From positions 558,001 through 622,000 of the forward strand of contig WTXI01000016.1 in the NCBI GenBank assembly GCA_022376515.1: a stretch of DNA of 64,000 bases. Direction: 5' to 3'. Positions 35,412 to 47,890 of this stretch are shown piece after piece. Position 1 is the stretch's first letter, and the number at the start of each line of letters is the position of its first letter. Below the pieces are notes generated by a model that saw nothing but the letters and a program-made list of their open reading frames with translations, was not told where the DNA came from and did not search any database. The DNA is from Lactifluus volemus. Lineage: Eukaryota; Basidiomycota; Agaricomycetes; Russulales; Russulaceae. The translations under genes were made by a program, and so were the position numbers.

Positions 35412-37336
35412 CGGAGAGGATCAATCCTTGCTAAGGTCATGTAACATTTGTGTGATCAAACAAAGAGATTCACGATGCATGTTCAACACGAAATAAAAAC
35501 TATCGGTTGTCAGAAAGAGACATCAAGGGATTCGATGGTTTTCAAAATAATCTCCAAAGATGATTGTGAAGTGAGCCAAAGTTTATGAAGGCTGCCGAGT
35601 ATGCTGATTGAATCGGAGCTTGGATTTATGTTTATTCACTCTTACTTGGTGCTTTGATTCTTAACGTTATACCTTCGTGTTTCTTGGCCGGCTAGCTAGA
35701 AAAACCTCAGTCGCACATCTACAAGCCAACTACCCATCACGAGATATATATCATGCGACACGGTTCAAGTTGTTACGTGTCTGTGCTGCAGCGGTACAAA
35801 GTCTCTCCGCTTCTGATAAAGAGAAATAAATCCGGCCGAAATCCTGAAATAGAGTGTCTAGCAATTGAATAGACGTGTAACAGGTGACTTGGGGGATATG
35901 TGGGCGGCAATTATTGTCTGACTAGGCACTTTTGAGTTGGTCGAAGCCCTGTATGTCCGGTTCCTAATAATATTTCCTATCATAGTAGCGAGGCATGTGC
36001 AAAGTACATTTACTAATATCACCACTGCTTACGCAAGGTTGTAGTATGGCAGCACCACCTGTAACTTGAATCTATGTTCGCCTTGACGCCCCATTATTTG
36101 CATGTAGTCCGTGATGGATGGTGACAGTGACGCTGCAGACGAAGGGCGTTGTACGCGGACTCGGATATCGGTCTAATTTTCTGACTTTAAAAAATCTTAG
36201 CGAGGGCCACCGTGTCAGGAACGTGGCTCGGACGAACACGGGAACTTGGGGTCACGGGTGCCTTGCCCACGACACTTGTGATGATACAGTTTATTGCTGG
36301 TCAGCCTGAGTCCACGCGTCTGTATGGCCAACAAATCTGACAGTACCGCAGGCTGAACGTCGTTGCGCTCCGTTGATGTCTCTCCATTGAAAGTTGGAAC
36401 TCCGGCGATATTTTTCATGACTTGCGCTCAAATTTCTTTTCCTCGTATAGTTGAGGTTGGTTGCTGTCCCTTCGATTTTAGCCTGAACATGGTGATGGAT
36501 GCCAAGTGGCTCAAGTGGGTCCGCCGTATGTTTCCGCTCACCAACTTGGATCACAGTGGCATTCTCCATCGTCCATTGAAAGCCAGGGAAAGTACAGCTA
36601 CTGTACGCTCTGTGGGCTGAGAGGACAAACCTCCTTGCTCACGTATCACTTCATGAACCTGGGTAGATCAAGCTCCATTTATAATAATTGCTCTATGCCT
36701 TACAAGGCCTTGTGGTTGGTTCAAATCGCCTTACCCTTGGCCAGTTGGCATTATCAACACGCTGGCACGATTATCGTTACTAGTAACTTGAAGAGAGAAG
36801 TAGGGATTATTTGGGGCTTCGGCATGCATCTTATGACTGCAATAGGCGGCCCAGATATCTTATCACTGGCCCGGTGACTGTCACTCCGACTCGTCTCGGA
36901 ATGGTTGACGTGAATACCGCTGTGATGTCCTCAATTTTCCATTTTCCGATCCAAGGTGTTGGGAATGTGCACGTAAAAGTCGACACTGCGCAGCAGGGAA
37001 GTGACAAGGTATTTGGCCCAGGGGAGGGCGAGGAACGCGCCATGCCCCACACCTACCAAAGAACTTGATGGATTACCATCGGAAGTGACGCACGGAGGGC
37101 TCAAGTATATTTGTCACTCGCGAGCGAGTACGACGCTTTCACCAATTACCCTGGATTATTAACATCATCAATCGGTGAGCGCCATCGTGGACTCGATGTA
37201 AGTCTTTTGTCGTCTAAATCAATCAGTGCTGCGGGTAAATCCTTCTGATACGATCTTTTTCGAGAGGACTGTCAATAGGGCGTCTTGTGCCCCTTTCGCC
37301 AAATTATAGGGTCTCAAGTGCTACCTCCTTGTTAGA

Positions 37337-37666
37337 ATGTCACTTTTCCATCTCAGTCCAGATATGGGCTCACTCTCTATATCCGCCATGCTTTGCATCA
37401 CGTACTGTATGTTCTCCCTGGCATTGATGATTCCCATCAGTGCCTTGATCATCAGCCTGGGTTATGTTCTGGTACGGAACCCGCGATTCCTTGTTTGGGG
37501 TGTTGATGGACCTGTGTTCCTAATTCTTGTTACTATAATGGCATTATGCCATAATTGTTCTTTCGAACTGTTGTTTTTTTGGTGCGGTTGCAGCCATCGG
37601 CCAAGCAATATCTGTTATTCTGCATTTTTGACCGGTATTCTGGTTTTATTTAGAATTTGGGGGTGA
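37337..37666 (+). CDS. Hydrophobic ORF, unknown
   Basis: A 109-codon frame with three or four hydrophobic stretches (MLCITYCMFSLALMIPISAL; FLILVTIMAL; CSFELLFFWCGC). No conserved motif or convincing splice structure. It could be a decayed member of a membrane-protein family or a chance product of T-rich sequence. Confidence 0.2.
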   Translation: MSLFHLSPDMGSLSISAMLCITYCMFSLALMIPISALIISLGYVLVRNPRFLVWGVDGPVFLILVTIMALCHNCSFELLFFWCGCSHRPSNICYSAFLTGILVLFRIWG

Positions 37667-38164
37667 CTTGCTGGTTACCTCATCGGCAACCATAGAATGA
37701 TGAGGAGTATGCCATGTGGTAATTTGTGTAGTTGTGCATACTGGTAGGGCCTGCTGCACACGATTCGATTGAATTACTGCTCCAACGACTTTTGAAATAC
37801 AGTATATGTGTTTCTATGGTTTCTATTGAAAAACAATACGATCGACCCACGGTCGTAATGATCCACGGGATCTGCTCCGCGAACGGGTGGACTTAACACC
37901 GTGGACTTAACAGGCCGACTCCAACTGCGGCAATTTTCCAGAGTGCGCGAGTGATTTTAAACGAGAGGAGGGGTGTAGTAGGAGATGAGATTTTATAGGA
38001 CATGCCAAGTGATTATGGATCATTGATTTTAGCCGGCTATTTTCCGACCGCCGGGTGTACCGATCGAGCACGACTTGAAATTGCAAACTGGCAGGTCTGC
38101 GGGTCCAGTTGGCCTTTCGTCCTGCCTTTTTGTCTTTTCCTTACATCTCTTTTTTGCTATACCT

Positions 38165-40145
38165 ATGGACCATCAAAATGTGCAGCAGCAACAGAAGGAC
38201 TTTTTCAATACCCTCTTCAATTCCGGCGTTGGGGCCGAGACCGCCGTCCAGCCTGAGCGCGGGAATGAATTAAACCATCATCCATCTCTGTATGGTGGCG
38301 CCCTCCCTTCACCCACAGAGGCAATCATGCCCTCCACCAACCCAGTCATCCCCAACTTCCCTCTCAACTTTGACCTCATCACACAAATAATCGCCTCACA
38401 GGGTCAGCAACCCGCCTCAGTAGGCCAGGGCCAGTTTAGCTCTCAGCTTGTAATCGAACAACGTCTCAAGCTTAATCAATTGCACCAACTCCAGTTACAA
38501 AATCAGATCCTTCAGCAACAAGTACGTCGTCTTCACCATTTCCCCCCATCGCGCATATTTCCTAAGCTCCATTTTTTGTCAGCTGGAACTCCTCAATGGC
38601 CAGGGTAACGCATCTTCAATTGATGGCACTCCAGACTGCCAGAAATCCCAAAATCCCAATCCCTTCCTTGGTCTTCCCACACCTGGTGAGTTTACTCTTT
38701 CAATCTCGCCAGAAAACTCGGCTGATCGTCTCTTCAGTCAACTCCGCTGAGCTGCACGCTCAATCAAGCCCCAATGCCGACTATATCTCCCCCATTACCC
38801 TCGGCTATGTAGACGCCTCACAGTTTAGATCCAACCAGTCACAGATCCCTCCCGATATGCATCTCCCTCCACAACATATGTCTCCTGAGCACAATACTCG
38901 TTCTGCGCCGGCTAACCTCGTCTTCAATACGACCCCACCTATGCCCCTTCCCTCTCCTGGTGACATGGACTTTGATCTTTCGCCTTTAAGTCCCTGGATG
39001 GATGCATATAAACCAGATTCTTCACAACACCATCGACGCAGTAAGCGTACTGCATCACCACAGGAAGACGAGCAGGCTAGGGTCACGCGACAACGCCCAA
39101 CCGCCTCCCAACGAGTTCCCCTCACCCCGAACTCCACGAAGCGTACACGTAGCACAAAATCTGCATCCTCGACGCCTCTTCTGCGCTCTACACGCACCGG
39201 GGGTCGCAGGGGAAGTGGAGAAATTCCCGGTGACACACCTTCACCAGTGGACTTGTCAATGCCCCCACCAGGGCTGCCAGCATCCCAACCCGAGCTCAAT
39301 GCATCACCTCCGACCGCCAATATGCACGTCCCGAGTTCATTGCCCCCCAGTTCTACTGAGCCTGCTCCGAGCATAACGCCTGTTACGCCTTCCAGCCTAA
39401 TGAATCTCGGGGGACTTGGTATGAACAGCGGACTTGCTCCTCCCACTCACGCTGTAAAAAATGATAGCAAGGGTAAATCCGGAGGGCGTGGGAAAGAAAC
39501 GTCAGCATCGGCGTCTACGTCCAAGAAAGGCAATGGCGTAAGCCCAAGCCTCAAACCTATTCTTCCTGGTAAACAGAGCCCGCGCACTTTAACTATGAAA
39601 CACAACACTAATTTTACCACATATCAGCCGGAAACGTGTATTCTTCTACCTCCATCGCTTCGTCGTCCTTGCCGTCACCCGTTCTTCGTAAAACATCACA
39701 CAAGGCCGCTGAGCAGAAGCGCCGAGATTCACTCAAGACAACGTTCGACGACCTACGCATGCTACTTCCTCCGATACCACTACCGACGGAAGAAGGCTAT
39801 CCAGATGAGCCAATCTTACCTGGTGCCATGCCTCCTCGTGGCCCCCCTAGAGGCAACGCAGACGGCCCAAATCGTGGTATCAGCAAGTTACAGCTCCTGC
39901 GTTGTGGAAACGATTACATCCGCTTGCTCCAAGAGAGTATTTCAAGGCGTGATAACGAGATATCGTTGCTCCGTTCCGAGGTGCGACGTTTGCGTGGGTT
40001 TATAAGTGAGGACGTTTGGCGAGAGGGTGCAAATGCAAACGAAATCGATCTCGAGCGAGACGTCGACCTCGGCGAGCTTGGCCCGTGGCGTCGGAGTACA
40101 GCTTCATATGATGCTGACGATATGGACGAGGACGCAGCAGAGTAG
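38165..40145 (+). CDS. bHLH transcription factor
   Basis: Starts MDHQNVQQQQKDFFNTLFN and has a Gln-rich region (LNQLHQLQLQNQILQQQ). After introns near 38521 and 38692 comes a long disordered Ser/Pro/Thr-rich middle with basic patches. A third intron near 39571-39623 restores the frame into the DNA-binding region: basic part SHKAAEQKRRDSLKTTFDDL, helix 1 to the loop LRMLLPPIPLP, an extended Pro-rich loop, then helix 2 KLQLLRCGNDYIRLLQESIS running into a short leucine-type coil (EISLLRSEVRRLR). The E-x-x-R core of the basic region (EQKRR) predicts binding to E-boxes. The C-terminus is acidic. The long loop, about 35 residues, is typical of some fungal bHLH proteins. Nuclear regulator; target unknown. 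Confidence 0.87.
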
Positions 40146-42143
40146 TTGTCGTTACTGATTTTACAGAGCCACTTTTAGACGCGAGTTTTCCGGTTAGTGT
40201 GGGTAGGGGAGCGTGATGATGCAGTATATTCGCAGTGTGCCTCTCGAGGGTGGAAAAAAAGACATTGATTGTATCGTCTTGATGACGTATTATGCAACCT
40301 TGTACGGTCCCCTGACAAACCTCTATGTGGAAACCGGACTGACCAACCGACCGACTAATTTTATCGTTTCCCCCATCTTTTGAGCAGCGCCATTCATTCG
40401 TGTTCCCTTTCACCGTCTTATGTACCTCCAAGGCTCCGTGCTTATAGGATCTTTCCTGGTCATTATGCAAGCTATCTACTCCCCCAGTCCATCCCCTCAA
40501 CGATTGGCATCGGAAGTCCAAGCATTGTTCTTTTCTGGGCTTTTGGGTTGGCTCAATGACACGTTACTGTTGTCCTCAGACAAGGCCGGTTAATCGTCGC
40601 GATAGAGCTCGTGCCATCTGGATACCGATGATCCTTGTGCCTCGTGGCTAAACCAGGCTCTCAGAGGATATATCACCATTAAACCGTGTCCGAGGGAATC
40701 ATGGTGATCACCGTGCTTGTTCGGGTTTTGAAAAACACAAAACAAGGTTTCTTTTTTTTTTTCTTGGGTCCCTGCTATGTCAATTTATCCTGTGCGTTCT
40801 TCTGCCAGTCAACGCACGCACTGAACACACCTCGGCGGGCTAACTCCCTCGACTATATTTCCCGGTCGCTGATATAATGTGCGCATTGTTTGATAAATCC
40901 ACCCATTGCGGACTATTAGTATTTGGCCGGTTGTGCCGTTCACGGAGCCTATTGTGCCAACATACTCTTTTATTAATTATTCTTTTGCATGTCACAAGGC
41001 CAAATCTAGTCAGTACACACCTTTTTTCAGCGCCTTATCCTCCCCACTTTTGCTGATACACGTTCTGGGGTAGAGATAAGGTGGGCACGGCGGCTCTGTA
41101 CGCTGTGACCTTGTACGAACACATGAGGGGGTGGGGGAAGCAACTGGGACTGAATGCCTCTGTTTTCGAGTCTCTGCTTAGCGGTGGCGACGAAAGCTCA
41201 CCCAGATCTGTCAACACGCCTGTCACGATCGGCGACAAACGGCGACCAGTAGTAAGGCTGGGCGGCGTGGCGCCGGCTCGGGGCCACCAAGTTCCCCTTC
41301 CCCTCTCGACTTTCTCGCCGCTTGGCAACACCACGTGGTTCTCTGACTGGAAGCACCAACAAGTCGGTCGTTAAGGCGAGGGGGGATGAGCAAGTGACGG
41401 CATCGTGTAACGCCGCACTCCGTGGTATTATATTTGCTTGTTCCACGGTGTTTCCAGCACTCGAAACATGACACTCGAAACACGCAGAGAAGAAGGTGAT
41501 AAAGGACTTCTTTAATTAGCCCGTCGGGCTATGGAGTCTCGTTCACGTCAGGTAAGCTATCATGAGGGCGTCAAGCGAGATCCTGAGAGGTAGTCGCACT
41601 AGTGACCTGGCTGACGCGATGATACATTTTCCTACTCTGACGAAAATATTTTGAACCAAAGCTAAGCTGCGTGAGGAGACATGTCGTGGTATTTGTAGAT
41701 GATGCTGGAGTGCCTACAAAATTTACCGCGAAATGGCGTGCTTCGTTAGTAATCTCGAGGTCAAGAAAGCAATACGGATCCCGCTCTCGACCAAGGTGTG
41801 AGGATCGGTACAAGAAGTGAACACATTTAGATAATGCGGCCTTTAGAAATTGTCGATCAAGACGTCCAGTGTTTGTTCAAAAATTCCTTTCAGTGAAGGC
41901 ACATATTGCCGCGGAAAATGATGTACTATAGGGTACTAGTTGTACACCCTGGATTGGATTGGAATGGAATTCAACCAGACAGACGATAAGATCTCAAGAT
42001 AACGATCGGATCTGGCACCAGTACCCCAAGAGGATAGATCTCAGATCTAGATTCCTCCTTGGGGTGGTTCCTGGTCCCGTGGCCTGATATGCAAATAATT
42101 TTTTTTTCCCGCGATGCCCTGGGACCTCAAAACAACAATCATC
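40146..42143. other. Intergenic region, no supported gene
   Basis: ORFs of 80-99 codons on both strands near 41035-41483 and 41571-41813 overlap each other and show no motifs. An imperfect hairpin lies at about 42019-42079 just before the next gene. Confidence 0.4.
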
Positions 42144-42829
42144 ATGTCCTCTCCTGGGCGCAGTCCTCTGTGCGTTGATCTCTACTCGTCAGTAACACGA
42201 GCTAATTCTATTTCTATAACATGTCAGTTCTGCCGTGTTCTTGCTCCATCTCGCCTTGGAGGCCCCCTTGGCTTTCCAAGGCCTCTGGGCGCCTGGCAGC
42301 CTGCCTTTTCTCCAGCTAAACAACACGACGCTTGTGATATTGAAGGTATGGCACGCCATTCAGATATAAGATACGGCTACTTAAACCATGTCATTTGCAA
42401 GATGTATGCGACGTTGGTGCTGGGTATATGTATCGTGGCGTTGCTCTGTTTTCCCCTTCCAGGTGAATCAATAAATTACGCATCTGTGTCCGCTGGCAAA
42501 CTCAAAAATGGCATCAGAGTTTCTTCCTTGCAAGCGCGCCCTTGCGATCGGCCTCTGTGTATATCATACCATGATATCGACCGTGCTCTTCCAAGCCCCC
42601 CGCTTCATCCCGTTCAGCTTCGGTGCCTTCTTTGAAAGGTTAGTACCCTATTTTGTGCCGCACATCACCGCACTGACTTGACTCGAATAACCTTGCTTCG
42701 ACGATGCATAGTTATAAGTTTACCCCGGAGATCTTTTGGGGATGTTTGCATGGGTTCTTGGGTCTCGGTTTCGTCGCTTGGTGGCAGGGAACAGTGGGGT
42801 ACATGCAGATGGTAAAAAGGACCGAGTAG
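42144..42829 (+). CDS. Small conserved four-helix membrane protein of basidiomycetes
   Basis: Five exons, 42144-42169, 42228-42345, 42402-42462, 42518-42638 and 42712-42829, join in frame to 147 residues. The sequence reads MSSPGRSPLSAVFLLHLALE, then APLAFQGLWAPGSLPFLQLN, a second helix MYATLVLGICIVALLCFPLP, then CKRALAIGLCVYHTMISTVL with FQAPRFIPFSFG, and last PEIFWGCLHGFLGLGFVAWW. I recall closely similar short proteins in many mushroom genomes with no known function. Four membrane helices are predicted by eye. The conserved loop motifs NNTT and QAPRFIP and the WGxLHGxLGLG helix suggest a structured membrane protein. Exon sums and phases fit exactly, which supports the model. Confidence 0.8.
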
Positions 42830-43211
42830 GCCTGTTTCCGGCTTCAAGGCGCCGCGCCAGTACAGTACTATCCTGGCTGAATCCAAGTGATGACACCAAT
42901 TAATGTTTTGGGGGGATTGGATGACCAGTTGACTGATACGGTTTCGAGAATAATACGGAAATCCATTCCTGTTAGGCGCTGACACGGTGAGGCAAAGAAA
43001 GGGTTGGCGCGTGCCAAATTACCAAGGACCTGGAAATTTACCATCCCATCAATACTTTGCGCCCAATACGCCACGTATTGAACGCATCGATGGCGGAATG
43101 TAAATTAACAAAGAATGAGACAATTTATTAGCAAGTGAGATCCCAAACAAGGCGGTAGTCGTAAGTTGCTGATCGTCGATAACTTAAAGACGACGGAGGT
43201 TATATGGACCA
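42830..43211. other. Intergenic region before tRNA-Thr
   Basis: No gene seen; only antisense ORFs of 68-106 codons without motifs. Confidence 0.4.
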
Positions 43212-43315
43212 ATTCCCGTTTAGCTCAGCTGGTAGAGCGCGTCACTAGTAAGTCACGTGGGCTTTAGCCCCTTACTCATGACGAGGTCAGTCGTTCAAGT
43301 CGGCTAATGGGAATC
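43212..43315 (+). tRNA. tRNA-Thr (AGT anticodon) with 27-base intron
   Basis: The acceptor stem ATTCCCG pairs with TGGGAAT before the discriminator C. The D arm is TAGCTCAGCTGGTAGAGC. The anticodon stem CGTCA (43240-43244) pairs with TGACG (43279-43283); the loop CTAGTA-A holds anticodon AGT. A 27-base intron (43251-43277) sits one base after the anticodon, the standard nuclear position. The T arm is AGTCG-TTCAAGT-CGGCT. A T-run follows as RNA polymerase III terminator. Confidence 0.92.
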
Positions 43316-46170
43316 CTTTTTCTGATCTTTGGTTGTGCTCGCCGCACAACGGAGCGCTTTGATAATAGTTGACGCTTCCGGAAGAGGACTAATTGACTCT
43401 TGATCAGATCTCCGACGACGACCAATACACCGTTGCAAGGATTGCGTTCATCTTCTTCTCAAGTGTCAGAAAACATTACTGTAGTACGGGATGAAGGCGA
43501 CAGCGACAAGTATTGCCGGATGCCCTGGAATCAAAGTACCCGAGACCGAAAGGCGGCCGCGCCCGCGTGATAACGCACATGCTCATAATGGAGACGGCAT
43601 GACGTTAATCAAACCTGTCATGTGCGTTTTACATTTCAGAGTTTATTTGGCCGTCCATGGCCACATGGTCCATGGGTCTCCCATGAGCTGGCTCAGACCA
43701 AGCGTTGGTGCTTCACTCTTCCGAGTCAGCCCCTCCGAGTCAGGCTCTCCGCGGAGCTGTGGATACACAACGCTTTACGAGAAAGAACCCCACATCTATT
43801 TGATGTGCGCCACATCGGTGATGTAAAGATTGAACGCGATGACCAAGTAGCTGAGATATCGACGAGAGTTAGCGGTCGCATAATGCCGACGTGGCGGAGT
43901 GCAGCTGGTGCTCTACAAGCGACAAACAACAAAAAAAAAGAAAGTTCTCTGTTATTGGCACAATAAAACCTCCAAGCCTTTCACGCTTGCCCTTTTTCAT
44001 GTCCCAGCTTTTTGTGAGAGAGAGTCAGGATTATAATTGTCGTTCTATCAGTATCATTGCCCGTTGTCACGTCATTAAAATAAAATAAAAAATTATTGCT
44101 GCCTCTAACTTACTTTTGGAACCGCTTGTATTGGGTGGTGTGGTGCTTGGCATCATGATGGGAGCATGGTCTCCACAATAAAAAAGTAAAGTTTGTTATA
44201 CGGTCCCGATGGTTATTCTAGGAGCTCAAGACCCGGCCGTCCATAGGCGCTGACCCAACTCGCGTCGCGTCGTAGGCGACTAAAGGGTTGTACATCGCCC
44301 CGCGATGCTACAGCACATCCCTCGTATATATATACAGGAACCGGGCAGCGCGTGATCGAGGACGCTAACACAGCAAAAAGCGTTGAGCCAAACACGGATC
44401 AAAAAAAAAATAATTTGCCGCCGAGGCATTTTCCCCCACTCACACAAAGTTGCAACGGCCTAGATCTTTGGCTTTCTGGATCGGCCCCGCCCGAGCTGGA
44501 GGCCTGTCTCCGCATAGCACTCGAGGGCAGATGCGCGGCTATATAACTGATGAGATTGTAGCAACGGTCCAGCACAGCCTGTGAGTGAAGTCCGAGTAAC
44601 TCCTGAACCTGAAAACACAGCATCTTGCACAGCATTCAACCAAGACAAAAGCTTTACGAGTCCGAGCTGGAGCTGAAGACCAAAAGCCCGAGATTTTTTT
44701 TTATTATTTATTATTTTCCCAAGCTAGCACTCAAAAAATTTAGCAGACGCTGTTGTATTGCCAAAGATGGTGTCCAGGGCTGGTTTCGCAGACCTAGGTC
44801 ACGGGAGCACGGATCAATTGTGGGGTACGTGCCGAAAAGGTAAGGGGGTACTGTGGCGGGAAGTTCACGCGTTCACGGGTTAATAACCAACACGCTTTTT
44901 GTGAGGAAGCTTAAGAACTGGGGACGGGGGAAAGGGGGGCGTTAAGAAGCTCCACATTTGCCCAGAACGTACGAACGATCGGCCAAGGACGAATAGAAGC
45001 TCGAGCTGAATGGAGTTGTGTGGCGAGGTGATACCGTCAATTGACCGTTTAGGAAAGGGCTAAGAGCGTGAGTAGGGAAAACAGGGGTTGTCTGTTCCGT
45101 AGAGAAAGTTCCCACCTGAGGAGGGGACTCACTAATTTGACGGATCCGTGAGAACCTGATGGATAGAGTGATGATGCTGATGAGCTAAAATTGTTCTGTT
45201 GGGCTGGGCACAGAACGGTATCGCCCGCCACAGTCAGAACTACGGTCATTGATTGCAGATGTGGTCACGGAGAACATTAGAGGTGTGAAAAGCGCAGGCT
45301 AGGAATAGTAGTTTTTACCAGCGATCAAAAAAAAAAAAAAACGATTGTGCGCCTAGTACGGACCCTCTTCGGGTCACGCCGCGGAGGTGCTCTGGGCGTT
45401 TTCCGTTTCCGGTGACAAAAAGTGCCAGGAATCATTGTCTCTGTTTAGAGTCATCTTGCTACCAGATCGAGACATTCGAAAGGGCTTTTTGGTGCCGAGA
45501 TCGATGCCAGCAGGGATGACCCAGAAATATGATTGTGGAAGAAACCGAGGCTTTTCTAGGCCCCCGCTCATTGCGTCTTTGGAAGGCAAGAGCGCTCACG
45601 AGAGCCAAAGACGGTTAGCCGCGCTGTCAGTAAGGGGATGTCCCATTGTCCAAGTTGTCGGCCATGTGCAAAATTGAGAGCGCTGAAGGATTTATAATTG
45701 TGTCTCCACAGCAACGGGACGTGAGACGGAAAGAAACGAATAGACGAGGGGAGCTGTGGAGGGGGGGAAAGGACAGGTACAGTACTAGTAGAGGTGTCGT
45801 GTATAAGCTAAAGTGAAAATATATTATATATGATAAGAATAAAATATAATAAATTAAAATTGAGTTCACGGAGTAGAGAGGAAGTGTTTACTCTGATGGT
45901 GTAGAATGGAGCGTTTTGGAACTTCTCTTGTCTGACAAATAAATAGGGACGAGAAGTAGGGACCTGACCATACATGTACAATCTTTGTGGGAAAAAAGTA
46001 AACAAAACCACGTGTCTGTTTGTCTATTTGTGAGTTATTATTTACGTTTCCCAAACTGCCGTTTGAGTATAACAGCCGGCGTTCGCCTGTGTTTATTAGG
46101 CCACCACGCTCACCGCTCCACCCAACACCTGGGATTTATTCTCTCCCCTCCCCATTCTTACCTCGATAAC
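43316..46170. other. Long intergenic region with one possible small gene
   Basis: Mostly ORFs of 60-114 codons without motifs. A minus-strand ORF at 45374-45571 looks protein-like and is listed separately. A/T-rich DNA lies at 45820-45870; T/A runs lie near 44700 and 45328. Confidence 0.4.
45374..45571 (-). CDS. Possible small unknown protein
   Basis: Frame MSGGLEKPRFLPQSYFWVIP continues with GIDLGTKKPFRMSRSGSK and ends in a polar tail ENAQSTSAA. Composition is protein-like and the opposite frame is poorer. A CTGACAG acceptor-like site lies upstream. No homologue recognised and no clear promoter; may be an exon of a larger gene. Confidence 0.3.
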   Translation of the reverse strand: MSGGLEKPRFLPQSYFWVIPAGIDLGTKKPFRMSRSGSKMTLNRDNDSWHFLSPETENAQSTSAA

Positions 46171-46907
46171 ATGGCCGTTACACTCCCTCCACATCCCCCC
46201 ACTATCCCATCCCACAAACGTCGCCGTCGTACCGCTACTTCCGTCCTTGCCGGCGATTTTGACCCACGACCACCTAGGGACGTACTCACAAGCCTTCTGA
46301 ATGGCGTCCCTCGCTATCTCGTTGTAGAGTCACCAGTCGACATGAAGCGAGAAAAGCGGAGGGACAGGAAGGCACGAGAGAGGGTCAAAAAAAGGGCCAA
46401 ATCGGCCCAGCATGAGCCCGTAAATGGTGAATCGGGCGCCCACGACGATACTGTTCCCCCCATCGCCGATTCTCTCTTACATCCCAAAGATTTCCTTTTT
46501 GATCCCTCGTCTTCCTCAGCCTGGGGCTCCCGGCCGGTATTACACCTCGCCACCACCCAGCGTTCAGTCTCAATCACACCGCCACCAATGCCCTCTCTCC
46601 CCCTACCACACCTGGCCCTTCCATTTCATCCAGCACGTCCCGAACATCATCCAAGAGACCGCACACTCCTGGTGATGACTCTGACTTGGATGAGTCACAA
46701 GGAGACGCCTCTGAAACGCCACGGCAGTCCCGGCCCCGAAAGAAGCGGCCCGCAGCACGCAAGGGATGGAAGGGTTGGGTGGAGGGGTCGCCACCGCCAT
46801 CGGAAAAGTTGATAAATTTAGATGCTGTACAGGTCTTGGAGGAGCGGCGGACTCGGAGTGGGAAGAGCTTTGATGCGATCGGGCTTGGAAAGGACTCATG
46901 GGTTTAA
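46171..46907 (+). CDS. Basic protein of unknown function
   Basis: Starts MAVTLPPHPPTIPSHKRRRR, then DVLTSLLNGVPRYLVVESP and a long lysine/arginine run (MKREKRRDRKARERVKKRAK) that could be a nuclear localisation signal or helix. The protein-like frame changes between about 46440 and 46560. The second part reads SSTSRTSSKRPHTPGDDSDL, then RKKRPAARKGWKGWVEGSPP and LDAVQVLEERRTRSGKSFDA before the stop at 46907. An intron must join the two frames, but I could not fix its borders. I do not recognise the family; probably nuclear by composition. Confidence 0.5.
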
Positions 46908-46909
46908 GA

Positions 46910-47890
46910 TGGTGCGCTGCGCTACGTGTTATTACCCCAGATTTCGGCCCTGACGTACCCCATTTCCTATTCCTAGCATACAAAACGGCGAATGATGCTG
47001 CGGCGTTGGACTGCGTATTATCGTCCGTGCGTATTTGTTTGCCGTATCCTTATTTATACTTTCACTGCATTCTCTTTCCTTGTTTTCCTACCCGTTCTTG
47101 CTTTAGCTCTGGATCCCATTCCTCTCGGTTGCTATGGTTTGTTCTCATGTATATCCCGACATTTTCATCCTGTTATGCTTGTTTTGCGCGATCTTTGACA
47201 CATCGGTACCATCATGTATTTCTTAAACCCCACCCTCCTCCCTTACAACTGCAGCCAATATCTTCTTCCAACCGTTGCGAAGACCTAACATCTTAATTGT
47301 TTCTTTGTATTTCTCGTTGAAGTAGATTATCAAAACGAAAACACCCTCACCTGTGATTCCCACAAATAGATAGACATCTTTGAGATGCAAAGGCCAGATC
47401 AGGTTAGAGCAGACAATAGCAACGAAACGGTCATCTGTTTAAAGAATGCCGTCAGAAGAGGAAACGGGTCGGGACAAGCCCCGCCAAACTGTCGTTAGCG
47501 CTTGACCTGACAGGTTGTCACTCTTCCCACGATCGGACGTCTCAGGCCGTTCCAAATTTGGAATTACCACCAGCCCGGCGCGGCCTGCGTGTGAGACCAG
47601 CACTTGTTTCGACGAGTGCCAGTGAGCAACGTGGCCCAGGGCAGCTTTCCCCTGTACGTCAATTGATTACACGACTCTTTTCCTCGATTTTCCTCTTGGC
47701 ACTTCCCTCGCTTTTTGCAGTGATCAGGCGCTTTCCAACCCCCCTTCCCGTGGTCGGCTGCCCGGCACCGGCGTGCACGATCACACCCACAAAAAAACGC
47801 CAAAGTGACACTAGAGCTGACGTTTTGATATTTTTTTGCTTTTTCCAAAGTTCTAGACCCGCCGCCTTTGCCCTCATCGGCGTTGCCACG
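46910..47890. other. Intergenic region and leader of MTG1
   Basis: T/C-rich 3' flank of the preceding gene, then a 195-codon open frame from 47558 that runs into the MTG1 start. The part before the ATG at 47891 lacks conserved residues and is read as leader. Confidence 0.4.

Larger units (their letters stand above)
33886..38164. other. Gene-poor 4.3-kb region
   Basis: No gene can be firmly supported. Weak candidates are a serine/acid-rich ORF end at 35202-35411 and a hydrophobic ORF at 37337-37666, listed separately. A minus-strand stretch around 34300-34600 looks faintly protein-like but is broken by stops and may be remnant DNA. Close direct repeats of GTGGACTTAACA occur at about 37888 and 37903. 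Confidence 0.4.

Noticed and set aside
38805..39446. 213-codon ORF on the minus strand
   Set aside because: It is antisense to the Ser/Pro-rich part of the bHLH gene. Its Gly/Ser/Val-rich sequence is the expected shadow of that composition.
47558..47890. Open frame upstream of and continuous with MTG1
   Set aside because: The MTG1 ATG at 47891 opens the conserved sequence; the upstream residues lack conservation and mitochondrial-presequence character is already present after 47891.
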